A DNA stretch of 64,000 nt from Rhodothermus bifroesti (GTDB taxonomy: Bacteria; Bacteroidota; Rhodothermia; Rhodothermales; Rhodothermaceae). The DNA lies in assembly GCF_017908595.1 (NCBI RefSeq), contig NZ_JAGKTL010000001.1, positions 124,001 to 188,000 on the forward strand. Direction: 5' to 3'. The notes under the pieces were generated by a model that was given only the letters and a program-made list of their open reading frames with translations, ran no database searches and had not been told where the DNA came from. Positions 1 to 9,056 of the stretch are shown piece after piece. Position 1 is the first letter of the stretch. Each line of letters begins with the position of its first letter. The translations under genes and the position numbers were made by a program.

Positions 1-6
1 ATTGCC

Positions 7-210
7 TTGGCCCGAGCAGGTGTTGGGATAAAAGTTCGCGATAACGAACCCATTGATCGCGTGCTGCGGCGTTTCAAGCGCGCTGTCAACCGCAGCCGGT
101 TGCTGCGCGAATACCGGCAGCATATGTACTACATTAAGCCTTCAGAGGAACGCCGGATGGAGGAGCAAAAGGCGCTGCGCAATGCGCGTCGGCATTCGCA
201 GCAGTCCTAA
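7..210 (+). CDS. rpsU: 30S ribosomal protein S21
   Basis: Small basic protein of the ribosomal S21 family, which binds the 30S subunit platform near the mRNA start region. The family signature is clear: KVRDNEPIDRVLRRFKR near the N terminus, then a basic helix with YIKPSEERR and a polar, basic C terminus ending at 67 residues, a usual length. The start is uncertain: the first possible codon inside the window is a TTG at 7, and the frame is open to the window edge, so the true start may lie upstream. It is followed at once by a good intrinsic terminator, so it is the last gene of its transcript. Confidence 0.9.
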   Translation: MARAGVGIKVRDNEPIDRVLRRFKRAVNRSRLLREYRQHMYYIKPSEERRMEEQKALRNARRHSQQS

Positions 211-232
211 GCAAACCTACAGCCGTTGCTGG

Positions 233-263
233 AGCGACCTGCGGAGGAGTAGGTCGCTTTTTT
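233..263 (+). terminator. Intrinsic terminator after rpsU
   Basis: Inverted repeat AGCGACCT / AGGTCGCT (8-base perfect stem, about 10-base loop) followed by a run of six T. It sits 22 bases after the rpsU stop codon. Read on the minus strand there is no T run, so it serves only the plus-strand gene. Confidence 0.85.
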
Positions 264-279
264 ATTTCTGGGGGTTGGG

Positions 280-3200
280 TTATTCCAAGCTTAGGGCCAT
301 ACGCACGATCCGCTCCTGCTCCAGCTGATGTACTTTAGCACTGCCGGTAGCAGGACTGGCACTTTCGGGTCGGCCAATATATCGCACACGCCGGCTGCAG
401 TCGCCATGGAGCGTTTCTAAAAGGGCATTTAGGCGTGGCTGCATGTAGGTCCAAGCCCCCATATTTGCCGGTTCCTCTTGCACCCAGACCACCTCTTTCA
501 CGTCCCGATAGCGGGCTAATTCGGCCTGCAGGGCGGCTTTCGGGAAAGGATACAGTTGTTCTATGCGAAGCAGCCCGATCTGATGGCGACGCATCTCGTC
601 CGCCATCAGGGCCTCGAGCAGGTCATAGTAAACCTTTCCGGTGCAAAGGATAAGTCGGCGGGTTGCTGCAGGATCGGTTTCGGCCGGATAGATTTCATGG
701 AAGCGGCCGTTCCAAAGCTCTTCCGGTGTTGATACAGCCAGCGGATGCCGCAACAGGCTCTTGGGGGTCATCAGGATGAGCGGCTTTTTAACCGGCATCC
801 GCGCCTGTCGCCGCAGCACGTGGAAGTAGTTGGCGGGTGTAGTGAGGTTGCCCACGATGATATTCTGCTCAGCACATAGCTGCAGGAAGCGCTCCAGGCG
901 GGCGGAAGAGTGTTCTGGTCCCTGCCCTTCGTATCCATGGGGCAATAGGCAAACCAACCCCGAGTGCTGACCCCATTTTTCTTCGGCTGCTGCAACAAAC
1001 TGGTCAAAAATAATCTGGGCTCCATTGGCAAAATCGCCGAACTGGGCCTCCCAGAGCACTAGGGTTTCTGGTGAAGCGACCGAGTAGCCGTATTCAAAGC
1101 CACAGACAGCATATTCTGACAGCAGACTGTCGTAGATGAGCAATTCGGCCTGGCCTTCACGGATATGGTTGAGCGGGATGTACTCCTCGCCAGTTTCCTG
1201 ATCGTACAGGACGGCGTGACGCTGACTAAAGGTACCTCGCCGCGAATCTTGGCCACTCAGACGTACCGGCGTACCTTCCAAGAGCAGCGTGCCAAAAGCC
1301 AAGGCTTCGGCAAAAGCCCAGTCGATTTTCTTTTCTTTGTAAAAAAGCACATCCCGTCGCTTAAACTGCCGTTCCAGCTTGGGGTGAATGTGGAAGTTTT
1401 CAGGAAGCTGGACCAAGGCCTGCACCACCGCTTCTAGGTCTTCTTGACGGGCAGCCGTTTCTACCTCAGGCAGGGGAGGCTCTTCTTCGGCCTGCTCGTG
1501 CAACCGTTGCAACACGGCGCCGGGGTCTTTTTCTTTGAGGTGTTGCGTACGCTCAAAAGCCTCTTGCAGCCGGGCCTGATAGTCGTCGAGCATCTGCTCG
1601 GCTTCCTCGGGCTTCATGTCACCCCGCCGGAGTAGCATTTCGGTGTAAAGCTTACGGACCGAGCGTTTTTGGGCGATTTTCTTATACAGCAGCGGCTGCG
1701 TGTAGGTAGGCTCGTCGGCTTCGTTGTGGCCGTGCACGCGATAGCAGATGAGATCGATGACCACGTCTTTGTTGAAAACCTGCCGGTAATCAAGCGCCAA
1801 ACGGGCTACACGTACGCAGGCTTCTGGATCGTCGCCATTAACATGAAAGATCGGCGCCTGAATCATGCGGGCAATGTCCGTTGCATAGGTTGAGCTGCGG
1901 GCATCGGCAGGGGTGGTAGTAAAGCCGATCTGGTTATTGATCACAATGTGGATTGTACCGCCGGTTTTGTAGCCGCGCAGCTGGCTTAGGTTGAGCGTTT
2001 CGGCCACTACGCCTTGGCCTGCGAAAGCCGCATCCCCATGGATAAGAATCGGGATCACCGCGTCGTAGTAATCGCCTCCTGGGGCATCGGCACGCCGGCG
2101 GCGAAGCTGGTCTTGCTTGGCCCGCACCATGCCTTCTACCACCGGATCGACCGCTTCGAGGTGGCTGGGGTTCGAAGCGAGCGTAATTTTGACCACAGCA
2201 CCACTGGGGGCGCGGTGCACCCCTTTGGCCCCTAGGTGGTACTTCACATCGCCTGAACCCTGGATGGTGTTCGGGTCGATGCTGCCTTCAAACTCAGAGA
2301 AGATGACCTCGTAGGGCTTGCCTAAGATATTGGCCAGCACGTTCAAACGGCCGCGATGGGCCATACCGATAACCACTTCTTCAACTTCCTGATCGGCCGC
2401 ATCCGACAGCATCGCATCCAAAATGGGGATCAGCGACTCGGCTCCTTCGAGCGAAAAGCGCTTATGCCCGATGTATTTGGTATGCAAGAAGCGCTCAAAG
2501 GCCTCGGCCGCGTTGAGCTTTTGGAGGATGCGTCGCCGCATCTCGGGTGAAATGGGATCAGCCGCACGTACGGGCTCAATGCGTTCCTGCAACCAGCGGC
2601 GCTCGGTAGGGTCCGAGATGTGCATAAACTCAATACCGACCTTGCGCGTGTAGGTCTGGCGCAGAATGTCGAGAATTTCTCGCAGGGGGGCGATGTCTTT
2701 CCCTCCCAAGCCACCGGTGACAAACGTGCGGTCGAGGTCCCAGATGGTCAGCCCGTAGGTTGCAGGGTCAAGTTCAGGATGGTACTTCCATTCGTAGCCC
2801 AGTGGGTTAACGTCGGCCTGAAGGTGGCCGCGCACGCGGTAAGCGCGGATGAGCTGGAGCACGGCCGCCTGCTTCTGAATCATGGTCAATTCTTGGCCGT
2901 TCTCCAACCCGCCCAAAAGGGGCGTTGTGTCTTGAGCTAGACGATAGGGCTGGTAGGGAATGCCCAGATCAGCAAATACGCGTTCATAGAACGCGTGCTG
3001 CCCTTGCAGCAGCTCATCGATATAGGCAAGGAAGGCGCCGCTCTCGGCCCCTTGAATGACGCGATGGTCGTAGGTAGAGGTGATCGTCATCACCTGCGAA
3101 AGGCCTAGGCGGCTGATCATATCGGCGGGTAAAGCCGTGTACTCGGCGGGATAGCCGATAGCACCTACGCCCACAATCACCCCCTGGCCAGGCATTAAGC

Positions 3201-3948
3201 GGGGTACGCTCATAACCGTACCGATCATGCCGGGGTTTGTGATTGTTGCGGTCGTGCCCTGAAAATCCGTCACGTCTAAGCGGCCATCTCGTGCCCGAGC
3301 GACGATATCGTTATAAGCGCCCAGAAACTGGGCAAAATTCATCCGCTCCGCATGCTTAATGTTGGGAACCAGCAGCGTGCGCTTACCCCGACGCTCTAAG
3401 TCGATGGCAATGCCTAGGTTAATTGTTTTTGGCTGCACATGCATGGGCGTGCCATCATCCCGCCGAAACGTAGCATTCATCACTGGAAATGCTTTGAGCG
3501 CCTGCACCACTGCCCATGCGATCAGGTGGGTAAACGACACCTTTTCCCCACCCACATGGCGTTGATAGTCATTGATAAGCGCCCGGTTTTCGGCTAGCAG
3601 CCGGACCGACACTGTGCGCACCGAGGTCGCCGTGGGAATACCCAGGCTTGCCTCCATATTTTCGACAATCCGGGCTGCGGGCCCACGAAGCGGGTGGGCT
3701 TCGACCTCTTCAGGTGGCAATGCGGCTGCAACAGGCTCTGGTGCAGCGCCGTCGCCACCTGGGCGTTCACCTGATGCGAGGCGCGCTGGTTCAGCACCCG
3801 GGCGCATTTCGGGAGCTGCTACAAACGACTCACCCGGTTTGTAATCGGCAAAAAATTCCCGCCAGCTTTCGCTTACGCTTTCCGGATTTTCCAGATACTG
3901 GCGATACAGCTCTTCAACGTAACCGGTATTAAATCCTAGTGTGCTCAC
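280..3948 (-). CDS. kgd: Fused 2-oxoglutarate dehydrogenase E1 / succinyltransferase E2 (Kgd/OdhA type)
   Basis: A 1222-residue enzyme of the TCA cycle combining two activities. Residues 1-40 match the E1o N-terminal docking segment (NTGYVEELYRQYLENP). About 85-330 is an E2 acyltransferase domain with the catalytic motif DHRVIQG (His295). From about 345 on is a full thiamine-diphosphate E1o, with GMAHRGRLN at 528-536 and HGDAAFAGQGVV at 637-648, which contribute to cofactor binding. No lipoyl domain is visible, so acyl transfer must use a lipoyl domain on another protein. This architecture is best known from Actinobacteria (Kgd of mycobacteria, OdhA of corynebacteria), where it decarboxylates 2-oxoglutarate and forms succinyl-CoA in a mixed complex with pyruvate dehydrogenase. 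The gene lies 72 bases after the GWxTD gene, so co-transcription is possible. Confidence 0.93.
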   Translation of the reverse strand: MSTLGFNTGYVEELYRQYLENPESVSESWREFFADYKPGESFVAAPEMRPGAEPARLASGERPGGDGAAPEPVAAALPPEEVEAHPLRGPAARIVENMEASLGIPTATSVRTVSVRLLAENRALINDYQRHVGGEKVSFTHLIAWAVVQALKAFPVMNATFRRDDGTPMHVQPKTINLGIAIDLERRGKRTLLVPNIKHAERMNFAQFLGAYNDIVARARDGRLDVTDFQGTTATITNPGMIGTVMSVPRLMPGQGVIVGVGAIGYPAEYTALPADMISRLGLSQVMTITSTYDHRVIQGAESGAFLAYIDELLQGQHAFYERVFADLGIPYQPYRLAQDTTPLLGGLENGQELTMIQKQAAVLQLIRAYRVRGHLQADVNPLGYEWKYHPELDPATYGLTIWDLDRTFVTGGLGGKDIAPLREILDILRQTYTRKVGIEFMHISDPTERRWLQERIEPVRAADPISPEMRRRILQKLNAAEAFERFLHTKYIGHKRFSLEGAESLIPILDAMLSDAADQEVEEVVIGMAHRGRLNVLANILGKPYEVIFSEFEGSIDPNTIQGSGDVKYHLGAKGVHRAPSGAVVKITLASNPSHLEAVDPVVEGMVRAKQDQLRRRRADAPGGDYYDAVIPILIHGDAAFAGQGVVAETLNLSQLRGYKTGGTIHIVINNQIGFTTTPADARSSTYATDIARMIQAPIFHVNGDDPEACVRVARLALDYRQVFNKDVVIDLICYRVHGHNEADEPTYTQPLLYKKIAQKRSVRKLYTEMLLRRGDMKPEEAEQMLDDYQARLQEAFERTQHLKEKDPGAVLQRLHEQAEEEPPLPEVETAARQEDLEAVVQALVQLPENFHIHPKLERQFKRRDVLFYKEKKIDWAFAEALAFGTLLLEGTPVRLSGQDSRRGTFSQRHAVLYDQETGEEYIPLNHIREGQAELLIYDSLLSEYAVCGFEYGYSVASPETLVLWEAQFGDFANGAQIIFDQFVAAAEEKWGQHSGLVCLLPHGYEGQGPEHSSARLERFLQLCAEQNIIVGNLTTPANYFHVLRRQARMPVKKPLILMTPKSLLRHPLAVSTPEELWNGRFHEIYPAETDPAATRRLILCTGKVYYDLLEALMADEMRRHQIGLLRIEQLYPFPKAALQAELARYRDVKEVVWVQEEPANMGAWTYMQPRLNALLETLHGDCSRRVRYIGRPESASPATGSAKVHQLEQERIVRMALSLE

Positions 3949-4020
3949 GGTAGGCAGTAGAAAGACCCCGCTTTTCGACTGTAGCTCGAACGATGCCTGC
4001 GCAAGAAGGATTCCAGAATT

Positions 4021-5328
4021 TTAGCGGATCCGTGAGCGTTCGTCCCAGACAGGCTCCAGCAGCTTGTAGTCGCCCTGACCGGTTTGGTCGATGAAGATGA
4101 AGCGGCGTCCCAAGCGACGATAGTGCCAAATTTCATAGGGTTGTGTTCCCGATCGACGCTCGATGAAGTCGGGTTCTCCAAAGAGCACGACAATATGCCC
4201 TCGATCGGTTTGCCAGCCTGGTCGCTGCCCGCTAAACTTACGATTTGCCAATGCAATGCGTGTGTAGTACTCTTCCATTTGCTCGTTGCGTGGCGTCCCA
4301 GGCGTGGGATCACGTTTTTTCCAGAATTCCAGAAAACGCTGCCAGCGTTGCTCGGGCGTTTTGCCAGAGCGGATGTAAGTCAGCTCTTTGGCTTTAGCAA
4401 TGTAGCGGAGCTGGTCGATTGCCGCGTCTAGATCCTGCACGTAGGCCATCAATGGGTTCCAGAACACGGTAAACGGTTTTTCCACGGCAGCCAATAGCTC
4501 ACCCTTTTCGGCCACGACGCGAAGACGCAGCAGGTAGGCCCCAGGGTCTAAGGGTTCCTTAAGCTCAAGCGGATAAAGGCGCGCCGTGCGGCCTGCAGGC
4601 AACGTAAGGACTTCTACCTGCTGCTCTAGCAGCACATAGTTTTCTGCACGGCCCAGGCCTAAAAGCGGTCCCACGATAGGCCAGCCCCGGCTTTGTTCAA
4701 GACGCAGCAGCTCATAGACGACGCGTCCCGCTTGCCGCTGCCGAGCGGCAAGCTCATAAAATATGGGCAGCGTGCGCGCGGCTATTGCACTCACTGCACC
4801 CACATAAGGCACCAACTGCTGTCGGTCAGGAGTGTAGGTTTTCAGGAGTAACGGATCACTCAGCGCTACTGGAGACTCTAGGCTCCGCACCTGCACATCC
4901 AGTGTTCGGGTAATTAGGCGTTGCGTTGCCCGATCCTCCAGTTGCACCACCACTTGGTAGCGTCCAGGCGGAAGGATAAACGAGCGGGTTGAAAGGTCAG
5001 CGGCTTCAGGGCTTTGCGTTGCTGCAAAGTCAGCCGTTGTTACACTACGCTGCCAGCTCTCGCGAGCAACAAAACGCCGCTGGTCGCCAGCTTCTAGCCG
5101 ATACACTTCGGCCAGCAGTGCATATGTAGCACTAAATCCACCTTCGATGCGTAGAAACTGCAATGTGGCATAAGGGACTTGCACGTAAAGATCAACCCAG
5201 CGCTGCCCGGGCGGTGCTGGTGCTACTGTATGAATGGCTTCGATCGCAAAGGGGGCTTCGGGCTGCGCTTGCAGCATTCCCGCCGAGAGTCCCCACCAGA
5301 GCCCCAAAAAGACAGCCCAGCGTTTCAT
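4021..5328 (-). CDS. GWxTD domain-containing secreted protein
   Basis: A 435-residue exported protein with a signal peptide (hydrophobic residues 5-20, cut probably after LQAQ). The C-terminal third carries the GWxTD domain: a tyrosine-rich helix region, then PGWQTDRGHIVVLFGEPD, then an EIWHY strand and a FIFIDQTGQGDY segment. This domain is common in secreted proteins of Bacteroidota and Acidobacteriota; its biochemical role is not known. The middle part looks like beta-sandwich sequence (RYQVVVQLED). It lies upstream of the 2-oxoglutarate dehydrogenase gene in the same direction, but no functional link is evident. Confidence 0.85.
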   Translation of the reverse strand: MKRWAVFLGLWWGLSAGMLQAQPEAPFAIEAIHTVAPAPPGQRWVDLYVQVPYATLQFLRIEGGFSATYALLAEVYRLEAGDQRRFVARESWQRSVTTADFAATQSPEAADLSTRSFILPPGRYQVVVQLEDRATQRLITRTLDVQVRSLESPVALSDPLLLKTYTPDRQQLVPYVGAVSAIAARTLPIFYELAARQRQAGRVVYELLRLEQSRGWPIVGPLLGLGRAENYVLLEQQVEVLTLPAGRTARLYPLELKEPLDPGAYLLRLRVVAEKGELLAAVEKPFTVFWNPLMAYVQDLDAAIDQLRYIAKAKELTYIRSGKTPEQRWQRFLEFWKKRDPTPGTPRNEQMEEYYTRIALANRKFSGQRPGWQTDRGHIVVLFGEPDFIERRSGTQPYEIWHYRRLGRRFIFIDQTGQGDYKLLEPVWDERSRIR

Positions 5329-5486
5329 CGTTAACCCATCTACTGCACGCTTGACGGCAATAAAACGCGTTGCATTCCGCTTTATTGCTCAATTATCGTT
5401 ACGAATGCCTCATGTCACGTAGTAAGATGGGTCAACGGTTAGGCATACCCTATCAACCGTTCAAAAAAGCAGCTGAACCGCACAAA

Positions 5487-5508
5487 GAGGAGATTGCAGA
5501 ATCTCTTT
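5487..5508 (-). terminator. Possible weak terminator after ftsY
   Basis: Directly after the ftsY stop there is a perfect inverted repeat GAGATT-GCAG-AATCTC (5490-5505), extendable by a few wobble pairs. The minus-strand tail that follows is only CTTTGTG, so the U tract is poor. It could be a weak terminator or an RNA 3' end stem. Nothing else is seen in the 180 bases between ftsY and the GWxTD gene. Confidence 0.35.
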
Positions 5509-6471
5509 CTAGACCAATACGCGACCAAACAGCGCTTCGACAAACTGTCGCCGGTCAAACACCTGCAAATCGCTGATTTTTTCGCCTACGCCAATGTATT
5601 TCACTGGGATTTGGAACTCATTAGAGATGCCGATCACAATGCCTCCTTTGGCCGTACCGTCCAGCTTGGTGAGCACAAGGCCGGTTACCTCAACGCTTTT
5701 GGTAAACTCTTCCGCTTGCCGAAGGGCGTTTTGGCCCGTTGAGGCATCCAGGACCAGCAAGACTTCATGCGGGGCGCCTTCGACCTGGCGAGCCATAACG
5801 CGCCGGATCTTTGCCAGCTCTTCCATCAGGCCGCTTTTGGTATGTAAACGTCCAGCGGTATCGATAATCACCACATCAACACCCCGGCTTTTGGCAGCAG
5901 CCAGCGTGTCGAAGGCCACTGCTGCAGGGTCGGCTCCGGGGTGCTGTTTAATGAGCGGCACCTGAGCTCGCTCGGCCCAGATTTCGAGTTGTTCGATAGC
6001 TGCAGCCCGAAACGTATCGGCTGCACCCAGCAGTACACTTTTACCCGCTTCGCGGTAGCGGTAGGCCAGCTTACCAATGGTTGTGGTCTTACCTACCCCA
6101 TTAACTCCCACAACCATGATCACATACGGCTTATGCGGCAGCGGGGCTTCAAAATCGGCTGGGCGCTCCGAAGCATGGTCGAGCAACAGGCCCGCAATTT
6201 CGTCCCGAATGAGGGCATAAAGCTCCTTGGTCGAAACGTATCGGTCGCGTGCTACCCGGGCTTCAACACGCCGAATAATCTCCAAGGTGGTTTTTACCCC
6301 TACATCACTGGTGATTAGGAGTTCTTCAAGCTGATCAAGCACCTCGTCGTCGATCCGGTCCTTACCTCGGATCAAGCGATCGAGCTTACCAAGCAGGCTG
6401 GAACGGGTTTTTTCCAGGCCTGACTCCAGACGTTCCTGGTCTTGCTTCTTAAACCGATCCAAAAAGCCCAT
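5509..6471 (-). CDS. ftsY: Signal recognition particle receptor FtsY
   Basis: A 320-residue SRP-family GTPase that docks ribosome-SRP complexes at the membrane. The N-terminal helical N domain is short and lacks the long acidic A domain of enterobacteria. The G domain shows the P loop GVNGVGKTT (122-130), the insertion-box region DTFRAAAIEQL, DTAGR (204-208), TKLDGTAKGG (from 268) and the closing GVGEKISDLQVF segment. The start is three bases after the stop of the phosphatidyltransferase gene, so the two genes form an operon. Confidence 0.97.
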   Translation of the reverse strand: MGFLDRFKKQDQERLESGLEKTRSSLLGKLDRLIRGKDRIDDEVLDQLEELLITSDVGVKTTLEIIRRVEARVARDRYVSTKELYALIRDEIAGLLLDHASERPADFEAPLPHKPYVIMVVGVNGVGKTTTIGKLAYRYREAGKSVLLGAADTFRAAAIEQLEIWAERAQVPLIKQHPGADPAAVAFDTLAAAKSRGVDVVIIDTAGRLHTKSGLMEELAKIRRVMARQVEGAPHEVLLVLDASTGQNALRQAEEFTKSVEVTGLVLTKLDGTAKGGIVIGISNEFQIPVKYIGVGEKISDLQVFDRRQFVEALFGRVLV

Positions 6472-6474
6472 AGC

Positions 6475-7122
6475 CTACGATACCTCTGTAGACGCCAAAG
6501 CGGCTGCGGGGGGTGCCGCAGACCAAGCGCGCACAAACCGAATCACGTAGCGCAAAAACGAATAGCCCAGCAGTACCACTGAAACCCAAAGCAAAAAGCG
6601 AAACACTGGTGGATCAGCCCCAAGCAATGCAGCCAGCATTGTCAAGGCCAGTACGGTCACAGCTACTTTGCCAATCCAAATGCTCATGTAGACCCGCTGC
6701 GTGCGATGGGCCAGCAGTACGCCGCCCAGCACAATCAGCGCATCACGCAATACCACAAACGCAAAAAACCAAAACGGTAAGTCGCCCCGTACCACCAGCG
6801 CCATCGATACCAACCCGGCCGTCACCTTGTCGGCTAGCGGATCGAGCACCTTACCCCACTCTGAGACGGTATGGGACCAGCGAGCCACGCGGCCATCAAA
6901 CCAGTCGGTGACAATGGCCAGCAGCGCTAGCACCAAAACCCAGGATAGCGGGCCGCGCGTCAGCACCAAATAGGCCAGCGGAAACGCCAAAACAAGGCGC
7001 AGCAGACTCAAAATGTTCGGAATGGTCCAAAATCGCCCTAAGGGTAACAGGCGAATGTTCGCAAACAGCGCACCCTGCTCCGGCATCCCGACTCCCAAGG
7101 TTGTGGATGGCGCGGGAAGCAT
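6475..7122 (-). CDS. CDP-alcohol phosphatidyltransferase (PgsA-like)
   Basis: Integral membrane enzyme of phospholipid synthesis, most likely making phosphatidylglycerophosphate from CDP-diacylglycerol and glycerol 3-phosphate. The CDP-alcohol transferase motif D-x2-D-G-x2-A-R-x8-G-x3-D-x3-D is complete, beginning at DWFDGRVAR and ending at DPLAD. Several hydrophobic segments surround it. The first 12 residues are atypical, so the ATG at 7086 (MPEQGALF) is an alternative start. The alcohol substrate cannot be fixed from sequence alone. It is coupled to ftsY, three bases downstream. Confidence 0.85.
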   Translation of the reverse strand: MLPAPSTTLGVGMPEQGALFANIRLLPLGRFWTIPNILSLLRLVLAFPLAYLVLTRGPLSWVLVLALLAIVTDWFDGRVARWSHTVSEWGKVLDPLADKVTAGLVSMALVVRGDLPFWFFAFVVLRDALIVLGGVLLAHRTQRVYMSIWIGKVAVTVLALTMLAALLGADPPVFRFLLWVSVVLLGYSFLRYVIRFVRAWSAAPPAAALASTEVS

Positions 7123-7199
7123 ACGCCGAAGCGCGCGTTAGGTTTGCTCTCAAACGACGGGTGCAGCCCGCGGCAACAGGCAGAAGGGTACAATGCACC

Positions 7200-9038
7200 T
7201 TACTCCTGTTGCAGCACCAGTCCAGTCAGCGGCGGCAGCCTCAGGTGCAGGGTGTCGGCAGCCGCATGCACGGCGTAGCCGTTGGGCACTGTAGCCAGTT
7301 GCACGCGATAGCGAGCTGCTTCTGGCAGTGGCAAAGTGACTTGCCGGTCTGTTTCGTCGCGGTTCAGCACCACCAGCACCTTTTCTTTGTCGAGCGTGCG
7401 CTGGAAAACCAGCAGGCCTCCTTCAGCCATAAGAACTGAAAACGTTCCGCGCCGCAGCGCAGGCGATTGTTTTCGTAAAGCTATAGCCTGCTGGTAAAAC
7501 TGAAACAGTGTGCTGTCGAACCGCACGGGATCGGGCTGCCGAGGCCTTCCCAGCGGATCTGAGACTTCGTCGGCGTACTGCAGCTCGGGCCAGACCATCG
7601 GCTTGCGAACGTCGGGGTCGTCGGCACCCCACATACCAGCCTCTGTGCCGTAGTAGATCATGGGTGCACCAACGTATGTCATCTGAAAGAGCGCCACCAG
7701 GCGCTGAATCGCTCGCGCAGTGGCATCGGGGGCTTGCACCTTGTAGTCCGGGTTGTGTCGCGGAGAGTTGTGACGATCGTACCCAAACTGCTCCCGGCGA
7801 ATATGTGCTGGATCACGGTTGACGATCATCGAGGCTAAGCGATCGGTATCATGCGAATCGATTAGGTTTTGCATTGCATATTGTACCGCCAGCGGATAGC
7901 GGCTGCGCCGCTCGTCCAGCAAACGCGCAAAAGCCGGCGCATCCAGACCGTAATCGATCAAGAAGGCTTTCACCGGAAAAGCGAAAGCAAAGTAATTCAT
8001 TGTGGCAGAAAAACCGCCCTGAACGATAATATCACGGGCATCCTGCCAAAGCTCGGTGACGGTGTAGGCGTTCGGGTTAAGCTGGCGCACGTAGGCATTC
8101 CAGTCGGCCCAAAAGCCCACAGGCACCTCGTTTGTTACATCGAGCCGCCAACCGTCGATGCCATCTGAGGGGTCGCCATCGCCGTTGGGGTCCATCCAGC
8201 GCGCTGTCGCGTGGAAAATATAGCGCTTAGGTCCTGGATGCAGGTCCGTACCTGCTGCGTTGTCGGCAAAAACCGGCAGCGTCTTGACACCCCACCAACC
8301 TTCGTAGTCAAACTCGTTCGTGTCGGGTGTGGCCGGGTCATCGAAACGGCGAACAATATACCAATCTTTATAGGGGGAGTCCTGCTGCCGTGCCCGTAGA
8401 TCTGCAAAGGCAAAAAAGTCGCGCCCCGTATGATTAAAGACGCCATCGATGATTACGCGCATGCCGCGCGCATGGGCTTCCTGGATCAGGCGCAAAAAAA
8501 GACGGTCAGCTGCGGTCCAATGCCAGGTGCTCGGATCCTCGGTTTCTTGGGCCATCAGAGCCAGATCGCCCTCGGGATCGGGCCCAAAGTAAGGATCGAT
8601 GTGGTGAAACGTATTGCCGTCATATTTGTGGAGCGAGCGGGCATAAAATACGGGATTAAAGTAAAGTGCTGTAACACCCAGATCTTTGAGATAGTCCAAC
8701 CGATCGATCACGCCCTGCAGATCGCCTCCATAGCGCCGATGGAAAACGGCATAGCTTTCGTAGAAGTCTTCACCCATTTCGCGCTCCCAGTCGTCTCGTG
8801 CATACCAGTCGCCCGTCCAGGGGGAAAGACGCCATGAGGCTGGCGCAGCTGGCAGGGCCGGCGGGTACTCAAGCGAAGCGCGGGTAGGATCGTTCGTCGT
8901 GTCGCCATTCCAGAAACGTTCGGGGAAAATTTGATACCAAATGGCATCGGCAGCCCAATCGGGTACGTTAGCTTCTTTCGGGGCTTGCATTGCACATCCG
9001 ACAAGCAGCAGTGCAACAAGGAAGGAGGCTTGACGCAT
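7200..9038 (-). CDS. GH13 alpha-amylase/cyclomaltodextrinase-like lipoprotein
   Basis: Lipid-anchored glycoside hydrolase of 612 residues acting on alpha-1,4 glucans or maltodextrins. The N terminus is a lipoprotein signal with lipobox LVGC (Cys15). The GH13 barrel shows all four conserved regions: DGVFNH (198-203), GWRLDV with nucleophile Asp300, TELW with acid/base Glu329, and IDSHD with Asp397. The segment before the barrel lacks a large N-terminal domain; a beta-rich C domain follows (LVVLNRDETDRQVTLPL). It begins 18 bases after the other GH13 gene and is probably co-transcribed. It probably breaks oligosaccharides released by the secreted enzyme. The exact specificity (cyclomaltodextrinase, neopullulanase or alpha-amylase) is open. 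Confidence 0.9.
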   Translation of the reverse strand: MRQASFLVALLLVGCAMQAPKEANVPDWAADAIWYQIFPERFWNGDTTNDPTRASLEYPPALPAAPASWRLSPWTGDWYARDDWEREMGEDFYESYAVFHRRYGGDLQGVIDRLDYLKDLGVTALYFNPVFYARSLHKYDGNTFHHIDPYFGPDPEGDLALMAQETEDPSTWHWTAADRLFLRLIQEAHARGMRVIIDGVFNHTGRDFFAFADLRARQQDSPYKDWYIVRRFDDPATPDTNEFDYEGWWGVKTLPVFADNAAGTDLHPGPKRYIFHATARWMDPNGDGDPSDGIDGWRLDVTNEVPVGFWADWNAYVRQLNPNAYTVTELWQDARDIIVQGGFSATMNYFAFAFPVKAFLIDYGLDAPAFARLLDERRSRYPLAVQYAMQNLIDSHDTDRLASMIVNRDPAHIRREQFGYDRHNSPRHNPDYKVQAPDATARAIQRLVALFQMTYVGAPMIYYGTEAGMWGADDPDVRKPMVWPELQYADEVSDPLGRPRQPDPVRFDSTLFQFYQQAIALRKQSPALRRGTFSVLMAEGGLLVFQRTLDKEKVLVVLNRDETDRQVTLPLPEAARYRVQLATVPNGYAVHAAADTLHLRLPPLTGLVLQQE

Positions 9039-9056
9039 AATTCTAGCAGGTTGGGA

